Program-made: the position numbers and the translations under genes | Assembly: GCF_003007785.1 (NCBI RefSeq) | Contig: NZ_PXOH01000003.1 | Coordinates: 1 to 64,000 of the forward strand | Direction: 5' to 3' | DNA from: Aphanothece hegewaldii CCALA 016 | Lineage (GTDB): Bacteria > Cyanobacteriota > Cyanobacteriia > Cyanobacteriales > Microcystaceae | Length of the DNA: 64,000 nucleotides | Shown here: piece after piece, positions 9,509 through 18,896 of the stretch | How the letters are laid out: each line of letters opens with the position of its first letter | Position numbering within the stretch: position 1 is the stretch's first letter | Notes under the pieces: generated by a model | What the model was told of the DNA's origin: nothing | What the model saw: the letters and a program-made list of their open reading frames with translations, nothing else | Database searches by the model: none

Positions 9509-10888
9509 ATGTTTTCTCAAGAAGTCCTGATTCGTCGTTATACACCTCCTACCTGTACCCTAGAATTATCGGGTAATCGTTCTAGATTGTATTTATGGAC
9601 GGGACAAAATCGTGTAAAAGATATAGGCTTTATACTACGGTTTGATGATCCGAGAAATCCCACCGAAGACCAAATTATCGTAAAAGGCGATCGCACCCAA
9701 TTACAAATTTTTAGTGATGTCGTCAATCACTATATCCAAAACTTTCTTAAAACCTCATCCTCTCATCTTCCTCTAACAGCCAGTTCGACGGCTACCCTCT
9801 TACAACCTACTATTACCCTGCCCTCGATCCCTTCCCTACACCCCCTAGGGCTTCTCAGACATGAATTATCTTTCGGTTCTTTAATCGTCGAACCCCCTCA
9901 ATCTTCCGTTTCCCTAACCGCTTCTCAACTCTATGATTTAGCCAACGCCTTAGAAGAATATAAGACTGATATATCAATTTTACCAGCGATCGCCAAACCC
10001 AAATTGCAGCAAGTCGCCACAACATGGTTAGGAACCGCAGTAGCAGCATTTTTGATCGCATTAGGTGTCGGTACAGCAAGTCTAAAAATTCGAGAAAATC
10101 TCCAACAAACCGCAAGTCTTCCCGAAGCAAATTCTAAACCCGCCGAATCGATCGTCAAAGATGTTTTACCCCCCGTTCCCACACCGCCAACTGGTACACC
10201 AGTTCCATCTCCTAGTATTCCGCCAACCTTAGCGCAACGTCAACCCCTACCCACACCATCGACAGTCGTCGCCTTACCCCCACCACCGCGCAATCCCTCG
10301 ATACCCGTCGTCATTCCTCCTAGAGCAGTCTTACCACCGCCTCCAGTAGTTCCAAGCGCCAACAATCCAGCGATTATTATTACACCTCAAACCAGCAACC
10401 CATCAACAGTTCAACCCTCTAGAACCCTACCCACTTTACCCCCTCCAGTTGCGCCCAGATCGACGCAAAACCTTTCACCACAGACGTTTAATCCAAATCC
10501 ACCCGCGCCAAACTTACCAGAGTTACCCCCTCTAGCATCATCACAAGAGACCGAAACAGCTAAAACAATCAGCACACAAAGTGATAAAAGTCAAGCAACT
10601 TTATTAGATACCATTCCTCAAGTCGGTGAAGCTAGACAATATTTTAAGGAACGTTGGAAACCGCCAGAAAGCTTACAACAAACCTTAGAATACCGTTTAG
10701 TCCTAAGTCAAGATGGTTCGATTAGTCGAATTACTCCATTAGGTCAAGCGTCTAAAATTTATTTAGATCGGACTGGGATGCCATTAATCGGAGAAACTTT
10801 TGTATCTCCTCTAGAAGTTGCTGGAAATCCTCAAATACGACTGGTTTTAAGTCCAGATGGAACCGTTAGAACATTCATGGAACAATAA
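9509..10888 (+). CDS. DUF4335-type protein with membrane anchor and proline-rich linker
   Basis: The start is the ATG at 9509 (MFSQEVLIRRYTPPTC), 5 bases after the preceding stop; an upstream GTG at 9470 overlaps that gene and is unlikely. About 459 residues. Residues 1-170 form a conserved N-terminal domain (CTLELSGNRSRLYLWTGQ) I associate with DUF4335. A single transmembrane segment follows (about 178-200, GTAVAAFLIALGVGTASL), then a long proline/threonine-rich linker (about 215-350) and a C-terminal globular domain (about 370-459, LVLSQDGSISRITPLGQ). The layout suggests a cytosolic N-domain linked across the membrane to a C-domain. Function unknown. Confidence 0.82.
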   Translation: MFSQEVLIRRYTPPTCTLELSGNRSRLYLWTGQNRVKDIGFILRFDDPRNPTEDQIIVKGDRTQLQIFSDVVNHYIQNFLKTSSSHLPLTASSTATLLQPTITLPSIPSLHPLGLLRHELSFGSLIVEPPQSSVSLTASQLYDLANALEEYKTDISILPAIAKPKLQQVATTWLGTAVAAFLIALGVGTASLKIRENLQQTASLPEANSKPAESIVKDVLPPVPTPPTGTPVPSPSIPPTLAQRQPLPTPSTVVALPPPPRNPSIPVVIPPRAVLPPPPVVPSANNPAIIITPQTSNPSTVQPSRTLPTLPPPVAPRSTQNLSPQTFNPNPPAPNLPELPPLASSQETETAKTISTQSDKSQATLLDTIPQVGEARQYFKERWKPPESLQQTLEYRLVLSQDGSISRITPLGQASKIYLDRTGMPLIGETFVSPLEVAGNPQIRLVLSPDGTVRTFMEQ

Positions 10889-10961
10889 TTAATTGGGCAA
10901 ATTTCTTCGCTCAAGATAACTTAATGAAAAGCCAAACTCATAATAATTAGAGCTGATGTAG

Positions 10962-12500
10962 ATGTATACTGAGAGTGACTCCTCATTGAGTCTGTCGATC
11001 GCCCGTTTATCTCAAATAAACTCCAATCACTTTGCAATCTGGGTAACACGTTCTGCGATCCCAGGTGGGTATGTTCATCATGATTGTACATGGCCCGAAA
11101 AATTAACTCAACTCTGGTTAGCTTGGCAAGAATTTTATTCACTACAAAAAGTGGCTTTTCCGTTTGCCACCCCCGACTCACTCCCCCTTTTATTCCATCC
11201 CGAAGCAGGGGAAAGCTATAGCACTCAAGTAATGCAAGAATTAGGAATCAACTTATGGAACTGGTTATTTAGTGGCGCAATTAATCAAAGTTTAGCTCAA
11301 AGTTGGGGAATGGCATTAGGACAAAATCGATCGCTACGCATTCGCCTAGAAATCCGCGAACCCTACCTAATAACCTTACCCTGGGAAATCATCAAACCAT
11401 CTCCGAGCAAACAATCGATCTCACTACATCCGCAAATCTTATTTAGTCGTACAACCAGTAATGTTGATCCCCTAGCCTTTGTCCCATATCGCAAAACATT
11501 AAACATCTTACTCGTTTTAGGACAAAAAGAACCCTCTAACCTTGCTACAGATGCCACCGTACTCACCCAAATTTCTAAATTAGTCCCATCGAATGTCCCC
11601 GTAAAGCTAACAACACTCACTCAACCCACGCCCGCAGAACTAACAGAAGCATTAGATAACGGAGATTATAATATTTTCTTTTATGGGGGACACGGCATGA
11701 CTGGTCCCAATGGAGGCTACTTATTATTGCATCCAGAAGCCGTGATTAATGGCACAGAACTCGCTCAAACCCTCGTCCGTAATCATATTACCCTCGCCCT
11801 TTTTAACGCCTGTTGGGGGGCGCAGAGTGCCACCTGTGAGCAACAGATCTTAGAACAAAGTAGCCTTGCAGAAGTTCTGCTCAATCATGGCGTTCCTGCC
11901 GTTTTGGGGATGCGTGACACAATTTCTGATCCAGAAGCGTTATGTTTTATCCAAGCCTTTACCAAAGCATTAACAGGGCGACTTCCTATCGATCATGCGG
12001 TTCGAGTCGGTAGACAACAACTGTTAACCATTTACAAATATCATCAACCTGCTTGGACATTACCTATTCTTTATATGCACCCTGAATTTGATGGTGTGTT
12101 ACTCGAACCAAATAACGCAGGAATTACAGAATTGCCAGATTTACCGCTAAATATCGAACAACCTTTATTTCCCGTTGCCTGTTTACGTCCACTGAAAAAC
12201 CCTCACAAAGTCTGGCCAATTAATGGGGGACTCATGCGACTCGGCCGACAGAGTGAAAATGATCTAGTCATAGAAGAAAAATGGGTTAGTCATAAACACG
12301 GTGAGATCTTCTGTCGTGAAGTTTTAGCGAATTCTGGTTATCAGTATTTCTTTAAAGATTACTCTCGTTTTGGTACCTTTATTTCAACGAATGGCGAATG
12401 GCAAAAAATCCATCACCAAGAAATCCCTTTAGAATCTGGGGTACAGCTTCGGTTCGGCAGTCTATCGGGTCAGATTTTAGAATTTTGCATTGAATCATAA
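10962..12500 (+). CDS. CHAT protease - FHA domain fusion
   Basis: 512 residues. The N-terminal region (about 1-130) is unassigned. Residues about 130-385 form a CHAT (caspase-like) domain: the catalytic pair is visible as His244 in NIFFYGGHGMTG and Cys284 in LALFNACWGAQSA, and the later HAVRVGRQQL segment is typical. Residues about 412-505 form an FHA domain (MRLGRQSENDLVI, VSHKHGEI, KDYSRFGTFIS), which binds phosphothreonine. The protein should therefore be a cysteine protease recruited by a phosphorylated partner. It lies 73 bases after the DUF4335 gene and precedes a MinD-like ATPase. Both catalytic residues are intact; the target is unknown. Confidence 0.9.
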   Translation: MYTESDSSLSLSIARLSQINSNHFAIWVTRSAIPGGYVHHDCTWPEKLTQLWLAWQEFYSLQKVAFPFATPDSLPLLFHPEAGESYSTQVMQELGINLWNWLFSGAINQSLAQSWGMALGQNRSLRIRLEIREPYLITLPWEIIKPSPSKQSISLHPQILFSRTTSNVDPLAFVPYRKTLNILLVLGQKEPSNLATDATVLTQISKLVPSNVPVKLTTLTQPTPAELTEALDNGDYNIFFYGGHGMTGPNGGYLLLHPEAVINGTELAQTLVRNHITLALFNACWGAQSATCEQQILEQSSLAEVLLNHGVPAVLGMRDTISDPEALCFIQAFTKALTGRLPIDHAVRVGRQQLLTIYKYHQPAWTLPILYMHPEFDGVLLEPNNAGITELPDLPLNIEQPLFPVACLRPLKNPHKVWPINGGLMRLGRQSENDLVIEEKWVSHKHGEIFCREVLANSGYQYFFKDYSRFGTFISTNGEWQKIHHQEIPLESGVQLRFGSLSGQILEFCIES

Positions 12501-12589
12501 TTAAATTTTAAGTTTATTTTTTCGTGTGATGATTTTGAGCAATTTTTCGGGAACTTTAGGAATGTAGTCTCTGAGATTGAGCGGTCATT

Positions 12590-12616
12590 TGGCTGCGCGA
12601 AAACATAGCGTAGCCA
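12590..12616. repeat. Short inverted repeat TGGCTGCGC/GCGTAGCCA
   Basis: Arms of nine bases with one mismatch flank GAAAACATA in the 164-base gap before the MinD-like gene. It resembles the short GC-rich palindromes scattered through cyanobacterial genomes; a regulatory role for the downstream gene is possible but unproven. Confidence 0.45.
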
Positions 12617-12664
12617 TTTCCTACCTCTTTTATAGTCAAAAAAAGCTGTGACGGAGCAGTACTT

Positions 12665-13420
12665 ATGACGCACATCGTATCTATTCATTCCTACCGGGGG
12701 GGAACGGGTAAATCAAACCTCACCGCTAACCTCGCTACAACGATGGCTATGGGGGGAAAGCGAGTAGGGATCATCGATACAGATATTCAATCCCCAGGTG
12801 TTCATATTCTCTTTGATTTAGATGAAACCAAAATTCATAAAACCCTTAATGATTATTTGTGGGATCATCAATGTCATGTTAAACAAATTGCTTATGATGT
12901 CAGTTATGTACTCAAAAATTATGAGGGAAACGGACAAATCTTTTTAGTTCCATCGAGTATGAAAAGTGAAGATATCGCCACAATTCTTAGTGAAGGCTAT
13001 GATGTAGAACTATTGCAGAAAGGATTTTATGAATTAAGCGATTATTTAACACTCGATTATCTTTTTATCGATACTCACCCTGGTTTAAATGAAGAGACTT
13101 TATTATCGATCGGTTTATCCAATACCCTTGTTATTATTTTACGACCTGACCAACAAGATTATCTCGGAACAGCCGTTATTGTCGAAATTGCTAAAGAATT
13201 AGAAGTCCCCAAAATGCTATTAGTTGTCAATAAAGCATTACCTGATTTTGATTTTACAATTCTTAAAGAAAAAGTCCATGAAACTTATCAGCTACCTGTA
13301 GGGGGAATTTTTCCCTTATCTACAGAAATGTTGCGTTTAGGAAGTCAAGGATTATTTTGTCTAAAATATCCTGAACATTCTTTCTCTCAAGAATTGCGTC
13401 ACGTTGTTTCTTATCTTTAG
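12665..13420 (+). CDS. MinD/ParA-family ATPase with variant P-loop
   Basis: This 251-residue SIMIBI-class ATPase has a deviant Walker A at residues 9-17 (SYRGGTGKS): the usual signature lysine of KGGxGK is arginine at residue 11, while the P-loop Lys16 is kept. Other motifs are RVGIIDTDIQSPG (switch I), LDYLFIDTHPG (Walker B) and a C-terminal hydrophobic stretch. The family makes ATP-dependent dimers that position partners on membranes or DNA. It lies between the CHAT-FHA gene and the membrane Fe-S gene (20 bases downstream), so I infer that it acts on that pair rather than in cell division. The GTG-free ATG start at 12665 follows a GGAG-like site. Confidence 0.88.
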   Translation: MTHIVSIHSYRGGTGKSNLTANLATTMAMGGKRVGIIDTDIQSPGVHILFDLDETKIHKTLNDYLWDHQCHVKQIAYDVSYVLKNYEGNGQIFLVPSSMKSEDIATILSEGYDVELLQKGFYELSDYLTLDYLFIDTHPGLNEETLLSIGLSNTLVIILRPDQQDYLGTAVIVEIAKELEVPKMLLVVNKALPDFDFTILKEKVHETYQLPVGGIFPLSTEMLRLGSQGLFCLKYPEHSFSQELRHVVSYL

Positions 13421-13440
13421 AATGAGAAAAATAATCATAT

Positions 13441-16263
13441 ATGTTATCCAAAATTTCCGAAAAATCTATGCACACTGTCCGATGGATTATTACTAGCGGA
13501 TGGTTGTTACTAATTTTTTCTCTATTCTATGATCCGATTTCTGCCAATTTATTTACTTTTAGCACTTTAAATAATTCAGCAACTTGTATTAAAGTTCAAG
13601 GAATTTGTCTATCTCAAAAACCTTATCCATTAGGAAATTCAATCTTTTGGGGTTTAATCATTCCTATTAGTATTTTTATTTTATTTGTTTTTGGTCATGA
13701 ATTTTGGCGACGCATTTGTCCACTCAGTTTTTTATCACAAATTCCTCGCGCTTTGGGAAAACAACGACGCATTAGTAAAATTGACCCCAAAACAGGACAA
13801 AAACGCCATGAACTTATTAAAATTAAACCCGATTCTTGGTTAGGACGAAATCATCTTTATTTTCAATTTGGTTTTTTATATTTGGGTGTCTGTAGTCGAA
13901 TATTATTTTTAGATTCCCATCGTCTTTTATTAGGTATTTTTTTGTTAGCGACGATTGTTTTTGCAATAACAATTGGTTATTTTTATGCGGGTAAAACATG
14001 GTGTCATTATTTCTGTCCGATGGGAACAGTACAAATATTTTATGGTGAACCGAGAGGACTATTAACAAGTATTGCTCATAATAGCGATAAAAATCCAATC
14101 ACTCAATCGATGTGTCGTCATATTAATCCTGAAAATAAAATAGAAAGTGCCTGTGTAGCTTGTACATCTCCTTGCTTAGATATTGATGCAGAAAGATCAT
14201 ATTGGGAAAGATTTAATCGCTCTGACTATAAATTTATTTCTTATGGTTATGTCGGTTTAGTTATTGGTTTTTTCTTTTATTATTATCTTTATTCAGGTGA
14301 TTGGCGTTATTGGTTTAATGGAGCTTGGTCACATGATGAAACACAACTTAAAAGCCTATTTTCAGCAGGATTTTATTTAGATGAAACAGCGATAGCTATT
14401 CCAAAATTAGTGGCAGTTCCTTTAACAATTGGACTTAGCACTTTTTTAAGTTATCTCATCGGCAAAAAGCTAGAAAAAGCCTATAAATCTTATCAACTAC
14501 AACGCGATACATTTTTAAATTCCCAACAAGTTCAACATCAAATATTTACACTGTGTACTTTTTTCACTTTTAATTTATTCTTTATTTTTGCTGCTCGCAC
14601 TTATATAAATATATTACCGATACAGCTACAATATATTTATAATATTTCTTTAGTTATTTTAAGTACAATTTGGCTATATCGAACTTGGGGAAGAAGTCGA
14701 GATCTTTATGCTAAAGAAGGTTTAGCAAGTCGTTTACGAAAACAACTGAATCAATTACAGTTAGATGTATCACGATTTTTAGAAGGTCGTTCTTTAGAGC
14801 GTTTAAATGTTGATGAAGTTTATATTTTAGCCAAAATTCTACCAGGATTTACAGGAGAAAAAAAATTACGAGCTTATAAAGGTGTTTTAAAAGAAGCTTT
14901 AGAAGAAGGATATGTTAACTCTGCAAGCAGTTTAGAAGTGTTACGACAAATGCGTCAAGAATTAGGAATTAGCGAAGATGAACATTTACAAGCTATTACA
15001 GAATTAGGAATAGAAAATATTGAATTATTAGATCCAAATATACAACGAACTCGTGAAAATCAATTACGTTTATTTTGGTTTAAACAACGAATTAAAGAAT
15101 TAGTAACCCATAAAAGACGTAGAGGTGCAACAGGGTTAGGTCGTGAATTATTGAAAGTGATTAAGAAAGAAAAATCAGTTCATGAGGTATTAAAAAAAGA
15201 TCATAATAGTTGGCGCAATAACTCACAAGAATATAATATTACTCCCGAAGAAGAAGTCTCAATATTAGCAGAATTAGAACCCGAATCACAATTTATTCAT
15301 CGTAGTAATATTCTTCTCGATCAATTGCAACAATTAGCTGATTCTTATCAAGCTTTAGAGAATAAGAAATTAGCTTTTAAACCTAAACCTTATCTGGTTT
15401 CAGGAATTAATATCCTACAAAAAACTATTCAACGTAAACAAAAACTATTTGCTAAAGGAATTTTAGAATTATTAGAAAACCTAGAAAATTCTCCTGATGC
15501 AACTCACATCGCTATTGCTTTAGCAAGTTTAGCACCTCAGAGTTTATTAGAATTACTTTCCACTCAAGAAAATGACTGGGAAAAACGCTTAAATTCTTTT
15601 TTATTGGCGCGAATTAGAAAACAAATTAAATATGCTAAAACCATTATTTATCCTTTTTCGGAACCCTCGCTTATTCCTTATTTAGAAGTATTAGTCGATG
15701 AGTCAGATTCTTTAACTAAAGCAGTTAGTCTATATTTAATGGCATATTTAGATATTCTGCGAGGTCAACAAAAAGCTATTCAACTGTTAGAATCTTACTT
15801 AATTCTTAATCCTTTAGTCAAAGAAACAGCCCAAACGGTTTTAAATAATCATTTAACTTCTCAAAACACACTTTTAAAATTACTATATTTATCAAGTTGT
15901 GAATTATTTGATAATTTAAAATCAGAACAATTATTAGATCTAGCTTACCAAGCGAATTTCAAAACTTATCATTCATTAGAAATGATCTTAAATATGGGTG
16001 AGCTAAATCATGAATTATTGATTTTAGTCGAAGGAGAAGTTAAAGAAGAAAGAGAAAATGGACAGTTTAAGACATTTATTATTACCCCTGTACAAACCCT
16101 TAATCAAGTGGAACTATTAGCACAAATTCCGCAAATGTCTAATTTAATTGCGATGGTTTCTGAAACTAAAGTTTTAGCCTTAGATAGCCAGTGTTTTGAT
16201 ACTACTTTTGCTCAAAATCAAGAATTAATGAAAAAAGTTATTAGTCAATTAGCAACTAAATAA
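13441..16263 (+). CDS. Membrane NapH/NosR-like Fe-S protein with large helical domain and cNMP-binding-like tail
   Basis: 940 residues. The N-terminal part (about 1-430) carries several transmembrane helices and a NapH/NosR/RdxA-like cysteine pattern: Cys93 (RRICPLSF), Cys188 and Cys192 (CHYFCPMG), Cys225, and Cys238-x2-Cys241-x3-Cys245 (CVACTSPCLDID), enough for at least one 4Fe-4S cluster. Residues about 430-850 are a soluble, lysine/glutamate-rich helical region. The last 90 residues (ELLILVEGEVKEE, TLNQVELLAQIP) resemble a cyclic-nucleotide-binding beta roll. It probably couples membrane redox state to a cytosolic output. It follows the MinD-like gene by 20 bases. The domain assignment of the tail is less certain than that of the cysteine region. 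Confidence 0.85.
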   Translation: MLSKISEKSMHTVRWIITSGWLLLIFSLFYDPISANLFTFSTLNNSATCIKVQGICLSQKPYPLGNSIFWGLIIPISIFILFVFGHEFWRRICPLSFLSQIPRALGKQRRISKIDPKTGQKRHELIKIKPDSWLGRNHLYFQFGFLYLGVCSRILFLDSHRLLLGIFLLATIVFAITIGYFYAGKTWCHYFCPMGTVQIFYGEPRGLLTSIAHNSDKNPITQSMCRHINPENKIESACVACTSPCLDIDAERSYWERFNRSDYKFISYGYVGLVIGFFFYYYLYSGDWRYWFNGAWSHDETQLKSLFSAGFYLDETAIAIPKLVAVPLTIGLSTFLSYLIGKKLEKAYKSYQLQRDTFLNSQQVQHQIFTLCTFFTFNLFFIFAARTYINILPIQLQYIYNISLVILSTIWLYRTWGRSRDLYAKEGLASRLRKQLNQLQLDVSRFLEGRSLERLNVDEVYILAKILPGFTGEKKLRAYKGVLKEALEEGYVNSASSLEVLRQMRQELGISEDEHLQAITELGIENIELLDPNIQRTRENQLRLFWFKQRIKELVTHKRRRGATGLGRELLKVIKKEKSVHEVLKKDHNSWRNNSQEYNITPEEEVSILAELEPESQFIHRSNILLDQLQQLADSYQALENKKLAFKPKPYLVSGINILQKTIQRKQKLFAKGILELLENLENSPDATHIAIALASLAPQSLLELLSTQENDWEKRLNSFLLARIRKQIKYAKTIIYPFSEPSLIPYLEVLVDESDSLTKAVSLYLMAYLDILRGQQKAIQLLESYLILNPLVKETAQTVLNNHLTSQNTLLKLLYLSSCELFDNLKSEQLLDLAYQANFKTYHSLEMILNMGELNHELLILVEGEVKEERENGQFKTFIITPVQTLNQVELLAQIPQMSNLIAMVSETKVLALDSQCFDTTFAQNQELMKKVISQLATK

Positions 16264-17160
16264 TTAATTCGGTAATTTGGTCATTTCACCCGTCAAAAGA
16301 TTTCCCGTAATAGGATTAATTTGATTTACAATAAAAAATGCTTCTTGGGCGACTTTAATTCCATCATCGACTTGAGCTTTAGTAATAATAAATAAAACAT
16401 CACTTTCACCAGGTGGAGTAGCAATTCCTGTACCATCTGCATTAATATTATAAGGGCGTACAAATGGTGCTGTAACAAAAACTCTTTTTCCGTTGGTTTC
16501 TCCTGGAAGATTAACGATCGCATTTCCTGAAAAACTACCCTCACCATCATAATTCATAATGCCTAATCCTAACTGAGAAACTCTTCCCCCATGTCCCGTC
16601 AAAGTATAAGCATATTTTCCCTTAAGACTAGCATTTGTAAATTTTCCATCATTAGGTAGTTTAGTCGCTTCTAACTTTAATAAACCTCCAGTTTTTTCGT
16701 CTAACTGTTCTTGAATTAAATATAACTTTTGCGCTTGTTTAGCATTATCTTCTTGAGCTTGAGTAATCACAAGTGCTAAATTAACTTCTTTTACTGTACC
16801 ATCAGGTAAAGAGGTTTTGATGATACTTTGTCCCGTACCATCAGGATTAATTGTATAAGTTCCACTTAAGAGCAATTTTGTTAACATTCTTTCGGAAATT
16901 GAAGCCCCTGGTAAATTTTGAATCGTTGTACCAGAAAGTTTTCCTTTTCCATCATAATTAATTACACTAATACCCGCTTGCGGATATTGTCCCCCTATAT
17001 TTAAAGTAACAACCGCATAGTTTCCTTGTAAGCTTGCATTCGTAAAATTTCCATTGGCTTGAACAACTTTTCCATGTCCTAAAATTAGAAAGAGTGCTAA
17101 AATAGAAAAAAACAAGCAAAAAAACTGAAATCTTTTAACTAAAAAGAATTCTTTAAGCAT
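16264..17160 (-). CDS. Secreted protein with two tandem homologous domains, function unknown
   Basis: This 298-residue protein has an N-terminal hydrophobic export segment (about residues 10-35, ending KVVQANG). Two repeats of about 130 residues follow. Each begins F-T-N-A-S-L-(Q/K)-G-(N/K)-Y-A and contains (I/M)NYDG(K/E)G-x-(L/F)-SG and a later TINPDGTG or NINADGTG turn. This is an internal duplication of one beta-rich domain. The protein is expected in the periplasm or outside the cell. I do not recognise a function. It ends directly against the stop codon of the Fe-S gene on the other strand, with no spacer. Confidence 0.75.
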   Translation of the reverse strand: MLKEFFLVKRFQFFCLFFSILALFLILGHGKVVQANGNFTNASLQGNYAVVTLNIGGQYPQAGISVINYDGKGKLSGTTIQNLPGASISERMLTKLLLSGTYTINPDGTGQSIIKTSLPDGTVKEVNLALVITQAQEDNAKQAQKLYLIQEQLDEKTGGLLKLEATKLPNDGKFTNASLKGKYAYTLTGHGGRVSQLGLGIMNYDGEGSFSGNAIVNLPGETNGKRVFVTAPFVRPYNINADGTGIATPPGESDVLFIITKAQVDDGIKVAQEAFFIVNQINPITGNLLTGEMTKLPN

Positions 17161-17271
17161 ATCAAATCATTAGAAAAAACAATCAAAGGTTAAAGAACGA
17201 GAATTAACAGCGAGATGTAATAAACATATCATGATTTGCCAAAAAAATTTTTAACCAACGTGGTCTTTCTG

Positions 17272-18807
17272 ATGGCAAAAAATAACATTATGTCTCATTT
17301 TAGAGAATCCCTAGAATCTATAGTTGTTTCTGCGAACCAAATGTCACAAATTGAGGGGCGCATTTTTGAAGCTGGAATGCCCGTTGCAGCTTTAATGGAA
17401 AAAGCCGCAGGAATAGTCGCTACTCGTATTCAACAACTTTATCCTTTTCAAAAAGTTTCAATTGGCGTTTTAGTCGGGCCGGGTCATAATGGAGGCGATG
17501 CTTTAGTTGTAGCCAGAGAATTACACTTACAAGGTTACTCCATTTCGATTTATCAACCTTTCAGCAAACTTAAAGAACTAACTTTACAGCACGCCCGATA
17601 TACCAATAGTTTAGGCATACCTCATCATCAAACGATTCAAGCCTTACAAGAGTGTGAATTGATTATAGATGGTTTGTTTGGCTTTGGTCTAGAACGATCG
17701 CTTACCTCGGATCTCGCGGATGCAGTCAACCTTCTTAACCAATGGCAAAAACCCGTTATTAGTATTGATATTCCCTCTGGTATTCATACTGACACAGGAG
17801 CGGTTTTAGGAGCAGCAGTTAAAGCAACACATACTCTTTGTCTGGGTTTATGGAAACGGGCGATTTTTCAAGATACAGCCTTAGAATACATTGGAAAAGC
17901 CGAAAGACTAGACTTTGGTATCCCTCATTCAGATGTATGGGCTATTTTAGGACAAAATCCCCTAATACAACAGATTACACCCACTCTAGCTCGTTCTTTT
18001 CTCCCTTTACCTCGTCCTCTCGTCACCCACAAATACAAACAAGGACATTTACTCCTCATTTGTGGTTCCTCTCGTTATGCAGGAGGGGCAATTCTCGCGG
18101 GTTTAGGCGCAAGGGGAAGCGGTGTCGGAATGCTTTCTATCGCCGTTCCTACGTCCTTAAAACCCCTTCTGGTGAGCCATTTACCCGAAGCCTTGATCAT
18201 CGATTGTCCCGAAACCGAAACGGGAGCGATCGCCCAGTTACCGTCTTTAAGTCAGTATGATATTATTGCTTGTGGACCTGGTTTAACGCAGGATGCAGAG
18301 ACTATTATCGAACAGGTTTTACAGAGTGAGCAACCTTTAGTACTCGATGCAGATGGCTTAAATATCTTGGCTAAACTGGGAATAAGTAAAATCTCTACAA
18401 GACAAAATCCGACGATTTTAACACCCCATTTAGGCGAGTTTAAACGATTATTCCCTAGTATAGAAAATCTCGATCGCATTAGTGCTGTATCCGAAGCTGC
18501 TCGACAAAGTGGTGCAATAGTACTATTTAAAGGAGCAAGAACAGCGATCGCACATCCAGACGGTAAAATATGGCTCATTCCCCAGAGTACACCCGCTTTA
18601 GCGAGGGGAGGAAGTGGGGATATATTAACTGGTTTACTAGGTGGGTTACTCGCACAGTCTAAGCAACCCGTAGATAAGACAGTAGCGATCGCTGCATGGT
18701 TACATTCCCAAGCAGGTATTAAAGCAGCAAAAGATAAAACAGAGTTAGGGGTAGATGGCATTACTTTAGCACAGTATATTAATTTAGCAGTCTCGGAACT
18801 ACTATAA
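17272..18807 (+). CDS. nnr: Bifunctional NAD(P)HX epimerase / ADP- or ATP-dependent dehydratase
   Basis: About 511 residues, the standard length of the bifunctional YjeF type. The N-terminal epimerase domain carries GRIFEAGMPVAALMEKAAG and LVGPGHNGGDALVVAREL. The C-terminal ribokinase-like dehydratase domain carries KYKQGHLLLICGS, DIIACGPGLTQ, LTPHLGEFKRL and ARGGSGDILTGLLGG (ATP and catalytic Asp region). Together they repair hydrated NADH and NADPH. Three starts are possible: TTG 17236, ATG 17272 and ATG 17290. Homology begins near ESIVVSANQM, so 17272 or 17290 is most likely. It is a stand-alone gene. Confidence 0.93.
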   Translation: MAKNNIMSHFRESLESIVVSANQMSQIEGRIFEAGMPVAALMEKAAGIVATRIQQLYPFQKVSIGVLVGPGHNGGDALVVARELHLQGYSISIYQPFSKLKELTLQHARYTNSLGIPHHQTIQALQECELIIDGLFGFGLERSLTSDLADAVNLLNQWQKPVISIDIPSGIHTDTGAVLGAAVKATHTLCLGLWKRAIFQDTALEYIGKAERLDFGIPHSDVWAILGQNPLIQQITPTLARSFLPLPRPLVTHKYKQGHLLLICGSSRYAGGAILAGLGARGSGVGMLSIAVPTSLKPLLVSHLPEALIIDCPETETGAIAQLPSLSQYDIIACGPGLTQDAETIIEQVLQSEQPLVLDADGLNILAKLGISKISTRQNPTILTPHLGEFKRLFPSIENLDRISAVSEAARQSGAIVLFKGARTAIAHPDGKIWLIPQSTPALARGGSGDILTGLLGGLLAQSKQPVDKTVAIAAWLHSQAGIKAAKDKTELGVDGITLAQYINLAVSELL

Positions 18808-18821
18808 AAATCTGTGTTTCT

Positions 18822-18896
18822 AGAAGACGCGACATATTTTTATCGAGAAGACGCGATATATTTTTATGGAGAAGACGCGATATATCTCGTCTCTAC
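18822..18896. repeat. Three tandem 24-bp units ending in a GTAGAGACG-type palindrome half
   Basis: Units begin at 18822, 18846 and 18870, each AGAAGACGCG(A/C)-rich followed by ATAT(TTTTTATSG). The third runs into CTCGTCTCTAC, the right arm of the dispersed palindrome also found at 25802-25829. The array fills the gap after the nnr gene and runs into the last codons of the opposing gene. Confidence 0.75.

Noticed and set aside
18822..18896. Possible CRISPR array
   Set aside because: The units are directly abutting with no unique spacers, so this is a simple tandem repeat.
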